Shown in pieces: positions 6,166 through 8,015 of a DNA stretch of 8,015 nt. Source of the stretch: an uncultured Clostridia bacterium. GTDB taxonomy: Bacteria > Bacillota > Clostridia > Oscillospirales > Ruminococcaceae. The notes under the pieces were generated by a model. That model made no database searches. It saw only the letters and a program-made list of their open reading frames with translations, and had not been told where the DNA came from. The translations under genes were made by a program, and so were the position numbers. The stretch covers positions 1 to 8,015 of the forward strand of contig CAMVBT010000109.1 of the NCBI GenBank assembly GCA_947165805.1. The letters are read 5' to 3'. Within the stretch, counting starts at the first letter, position 1. Every line of letters starts with the position of its first letter.

Positions 6166-7509
6166 ATGTCAGATATAAGAATGTCAAGGCGCGCGTTCGC
6201 GAGGCTCGTTACCTTCGCGCTGGCGGCGGTGCTGACCCTCTCCGCCGTTGCGCTGATGAACCACGGACGCGCCGTGAACGCCGAACGAGCCGTCGAGAAC
6301 AGCTACCTGCACGCGGTCGAGGAGCTGTCGCTGGGGCTCGACAACATAAAGAACAACCTCCAGAAGGGTATGTATACCAACAGCATATCCATGCTCGCCG
6401 ACCTGTCCGAAAAGCTCAGCAGTGACGCCGCCACAGCCAAGAGCTCGCTCGCGCGGCTGCCGGTGGACGGGCTCGACCTGAGCGACGCGTACAAGTTCCT
6501 GTCGCAGGTCGGCAACTACTCGAAATCGCTCGCCGAGAAGTGCGCCGAGGGCGGAGGCCTGTCCGCCGATGAGCGTGAAAATATCGCGAAGCTATACGCC
6601 TACTCGCAGACGCTCAGTTCTAATATGTGGAAGATCGAACAGCGCATAGGCAGCGGTGAGTTCACGTTCGCAGACTCCCTCTACGCCTCGGCGAAGCTCG
6701 ATACCGGTGAGCCCGCCAAGGTGACCAGCGGCTTCAATGATCTCGCCGTCAGTGACAGCAGCTATCCTACCCTGATATACGACGGCCCCTACTCCGACCA
6801 CATCATGGAGAAGGAACCCCTTATGCTGAAAAACGAGAAGAACATCGACAGGAACGAGGCTCTGCGCCTTGCGAAGAAGCTGACGGGCGGCGTTGAGCCG
6901 GAGCTCCTCACCGAGGAAGAGGGACGTATGCCCTCGTATGTGTTCGGGCTCGACGGCCGCACGATAGCCATAACAAAGGCGGGCGGGCTCTACTCCTATA
7001 TGCTCGCGAACCGCGCTGTCGGCAAGCCGGAGATCACAGTGACCGAGGCGATGACGAAGGCGAAGGAATTTCTCGCCGTTCTCGGGGTGCGCAGCATATC
7101 CGACTCGTACTATGAGATAAGGAACGGTATCTGCGTGATAAACTTCGCCGCGGTGCAGAACGGCGTGACGATGTACACCGACCTGATAAAAGTAGGCGTG
7201 GCGCTGGACAACGGCGATATACTGTCCTTCGATATGCGCGGCTACCTCACAAATCACACGATACGCGAGCTCCCGCCGCCGAAGATATCCGGGGAATACG
7301 CGATGACCCTTGTTTCGGGAAGTCTGACGCCGCTTTCGGGCAGGCTGTGTGTTATCCCGTCTGCGGGAAAGAACGAAATTTTCTGCTATGAAGTGCGCTG
7401 CACCGGCATGGAGGGCGAGAATATACTCGTTTATCTCAATGCCGAGACCGGGCGCGAGGAGCAGATACTGATACTGAAAATAGGCTCTTCCGGCGTGCTG
7501 ACGGTCTGA
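6166..7509 (+). CDS. ypeB: Spore germination protein YpeB
   Basis: YpeB is a spore inner-membrane protein that, in Bacillus, localises and stabilises the cortex-lytic enzyme SleB during dormancy. This 447-residue homologue (Bacillus YpeB is about 450) has an N-terminal membrane segment at 13-31, a helical middle region (about 40-190), and C-terminal PepSY-like YpeB repeats (about 225-435). Diagnostic motifs are YPTLIYDGPYSDH (200-212), NIDRNEALRLAKK (226-238), a GVALDNGDILSFD stretch (344-356) and YLNAETGREE (423-432). The ATG at 6166 is preceded by AAAGGA about ten bases upstream; a TTG at 6124 would extend the frame by 14 residues without a ribosome site. It is divergent from the desulfurase operon. 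No clear sigma-A promoter lies upstream. A weak sigma-G-like pair (GTATA at 6077-6081, AAGAATA at 6100-6106, 18 bases apart) fits a forespore gene but is poor. sleB, the usual neighbour, is absent from this window. Confidence 0.93.
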   Translation: MSDIRMSRRAFARLVTFALAAVLTLSAVALMNHGRAVNAERAVENSYLHAVEELSLGLDNIKNNLQKGMYTNSISMLADLSEKLSSDAATAKSSLARLPVDGLDLSDAYKFLSQVGNYSKSLAEKCAEGGGLSADERENIAKLYAYSQTLSSNMWKIEQRIGSGEFTFADSLYASAKLDTGEPAKVTSGFNDLAVSDSSYPTLIYDGPYSDHIMEKEPLMLKNEKNIDRNEALRLAKKLTGGVEPELLTEEEGRMPSYVFGLDGRTIAITKAGGLYSYMLANRAVGKPEITVTEAMTKAKEFLAVLGVRSISDSYYEIRNGICVINFAAVQNGVTMYTDLIKVGVALDNGDILSFDMRGYLTNHTIRELPPPKISGEYAMTLVSGSLTPLSGRLCVIPSAGKNEIFCYEVRCTGMEGENILVYLNAETGREEQILILKIGSSGVLTV

Positions 7510-7525
7510 CTGCGGCACTTACGGA

Positions 7526-7785
7526 CAAAAACAAACTCTCCGCTCATTTCGTGGGCGGAGAGTTTGCCGATTAAGGAAGGATTTATTGCAAGGCAAAGAG
7601 CGGAGTTGTCTGTTTTGTTTACCGCGGCGGCAGTCGGAACGGCGAGAGCTGTAAGGAGCATTTTCAGGTAATGAAAGGCAATGGCAGACTATGTTGTGAT
7701 CTATATATATTTTTCTGCCGTTCCGCACCCGCGTTGGTTTTATGTATATCGTATCCCCTTTATTCTGTTCTCTTTCTTTGTCTGT
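7526..7785 (-). ncRNA. Candidate small RNA, about 260 nt, with own promoter and terminator
   Basis: This stretch lies between an extended -10 promoter (7792-7820) and a strong terminator (7527-7566), both on the minus strand, and has no convincing protein gene. An AAAGGGG motif occurs near 7755-7761 on the minus strand, but no ATG, GTG or TTG follows at usable spacing. Predicted pairings include CGGAACGGC (7725-7717) with GCCGTTCCG (7643-7635), and a competing hairpin GGCAGA (7719-7714) with TCTGCC (7688-7683). It does not look to me like tmRNA, SRP RNA or RNase P RNA; 6S RNA was not excluded by a covariance search. Upstream phased repeats suggest regulated transcription. An alternative is an untranslated remnant of a decayed gene. 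Confidence 0.42.
7527..7566 (-). terminator. Strong rho-independent terminator, minus strand
   Basis: CAAACTCTCCGC (7532-7543) and its perfect complement (7555-7566) form a 12-base-pair stem, extendable to 15 pairs with one G-U wobble and a five-base loop (7547-7551). On the minus strand the stem runs into TTTTT (7531-7527), a classic terminator. On the plus strand the hairpin starts 22 bases after the ypeB stop but has only TTTG before GCCGATT, so it may end ypeB transcripts weakly. The better U-tract implies a transcript entering from the right. Confidence 0.8.
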
Positions 7786-7791
7786 AATTGC

Positions 7792-7820
7792 ATTATATCA
7801 CAAATTCAGGCGGAATACAA
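7792..7820 (-). promoter_or_regulatory. Extended -10 promoter driving the candidate small RNA
   Basis: On the minus strand TATAAT (7797-7792) is perfect and preceded by TGA, with TTGTAT (7820-7815) at a 17-base spacing as a poor -35 box. Start of transcription would be near 7785. The -10 region TGTGATATAAT is identical to the desulfurase promoter. A weak -35 next to an upstream repeat array is typical of activator-dependent promoters. Confidence 0.6.
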
Positions 7821-7829
7821 CAACAAAGC

Positions 7830-7889
7830 GGTTACAATCCGTTTACAAGGTGGTTACAGTTTTGGCCTGTCCGGTTACAATTTGTTACA
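7830..7889 (-). promoter_or_regulatory. Phased direct-repeat array, likely activator operator
   Basis: Five copies of GGTTACA or a one-base variant (plus strand) begin at 7830, 7841, 7852, 7873 and 7883: intervals of 11, 11, 21 and 10 bases, close to one or two turns of DNA. On the minus strand they read TGTAACC and end ten bases before the -35 box of the promoter at 7792-7820, spanning about -45 to -104. Direct repeats with an 11-base period are how OmpR/PhoB-family response regulators bind (Pho boxes and CiaR sites are known cases). The regulator is not in this window, so its identity is open. Confidence 0.5.
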
Positions 7890-7920
7890 AAAAATGCCCC
7901 TTTCGCGCGAAAGAGGCATT
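7887..7920 (-). terminator. Rho-independent terminator for a minus-strand gene beyond the right edge
   Basis: AATGCC (7893-7898) pairs with GGCATT (7915-7920); after one mismatch CTTTCGC meets GCGAAAG to complete the hairpin. On the minus strand it is followed by a T-run (7894-7889), whereas the plus strand continues with mixed AT and no U-run. It should end transcription coming from the right. The last bases of the window have two open minus-strand frames, ending in TAG at 7951-7949 and TAA at 7938-7936; either could be the tail of that gene, and I cannot choose. Confidence 0.75.
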
Positions 7921-7971
7921 AATAATATATTCTCTTTAAAAAGGCATACTACCTTCCGAATCTGCAAGGCG

Positions 7972-7996
7972 GCGCGGTACCCGCGCGGTCAATCCG
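7972..7996. repeat. Hairpin-forming intergenic repeat, copy 2
   Basis: GCGCGG-TAC-CCGCGC (7972-7986) plus the ten following bases matches copy 1 at 2984-3008 with two differences, in the same orientation. The stem is conserved perfectly; the differences lie outside it. It lies close to the right edge, upstream (minus strand) of the terminator at 7887-7920. Confidence 0.7.
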
Positions 7997-8015
7997 TCTG
8001 TTACATTCTGCTTTT

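Noticed and set aside
7431..7661. Minus-strand frame of 76 codons starting MLLTALAVP
   Set aside because: The start resembles a signal peptide, but there is no ribosome site, it reads through the terminator, and it runs antisense into the ypeB coding end.
7519..7728. Minus-strand frame of 69 codons from a GTG, covering the candidate small RNA
   Set aside because: No ribosome site before the GTG, an Arg/Cys-rich product without recognisable pattern, and it reads through the terminator hairpin.
7830..7889. CRISPR-like interpretation of the TTACA repeats
   Set aside because: The repeats are seven bases with 3-4 base gaps in the regular part, far too short for CRISPR repeats and spacers; regular 10-11 base spacing fits an operator.
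7742..7939. Plus-strand frame of 65 codons across the repeat array
   Set aside because: No ribosome site before the ATG and it crosses an operator array, a promoter and a terminator on the other strand.

Overview
The window suggests a spore-forming, Gram-positive clostridial bacterium. Evidence: a YpeB-type germination protein, two class B sortases, a ThiI without a rhodanese domain, strong AGGAG ribosome sites and sigma-A type promoters with extended -10 boxes. Base composition looks slightly GC-rich by eye. A Ruminococcaceae/Oscillospirales-like gut organism is plausible, but that is inference.

Positions 1-5913 hold six genes, all on the minus strand and probably read mainly as one transcript from a clear promoter at 5942-5970. 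In transcription order they are: a cysteine desulfurase (4804-5913), a small unrecognised polytopic membrane protein (4274-4753), the tRNA sulfurtransferase ThiI (3065-4258), a PncC/CinA C-terminal amidohydrolase (2422-2940), a class B sortase with one membrane anchor and a long acidic cytoplasmic tail (1041-2408), and a second class B sortase with a lipoprotein-type signal (1-996, cut at its C-terminus by the window edge). The desulfurase and ThiI form the known sulfur relay for 4-thiouridine in tRNA. The sortases are paralogues that probably attach proteins to the cell wall. Short gaps and stop codons touching the next ribosome site support co-transcription. The exception is a 124-base gap between thiI and pncC that carries a hairpin repeat.

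Positions 5914-6165 are a divergent intergenic region. It holds the promoter for the leftward operon; no convincing promoter for ypeB is visible. YpeB (6166-7509, plus strand) is a spore germination protein, here without sleB beside it.

Positions 7510-8015 contain no credible protein gene but are full of signals. On the minus strand, right to left: a terminator (7887-7920) for an unseen gene beyond the edge, five TTACA-type direct repeats spaced by about one helical turn (7830-7889), an extended -10 promoter (7792-7820), about 260 bases without a plausible start codon, and a strong hairpin with a U-tract (7527-7566). I read this as a candidate regulated small RNA gene, and it is the most novel item in the window. 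A 25-base hairpin repeat occurs at 2984-3008 and again, with two mismatches, at 7972-7996.
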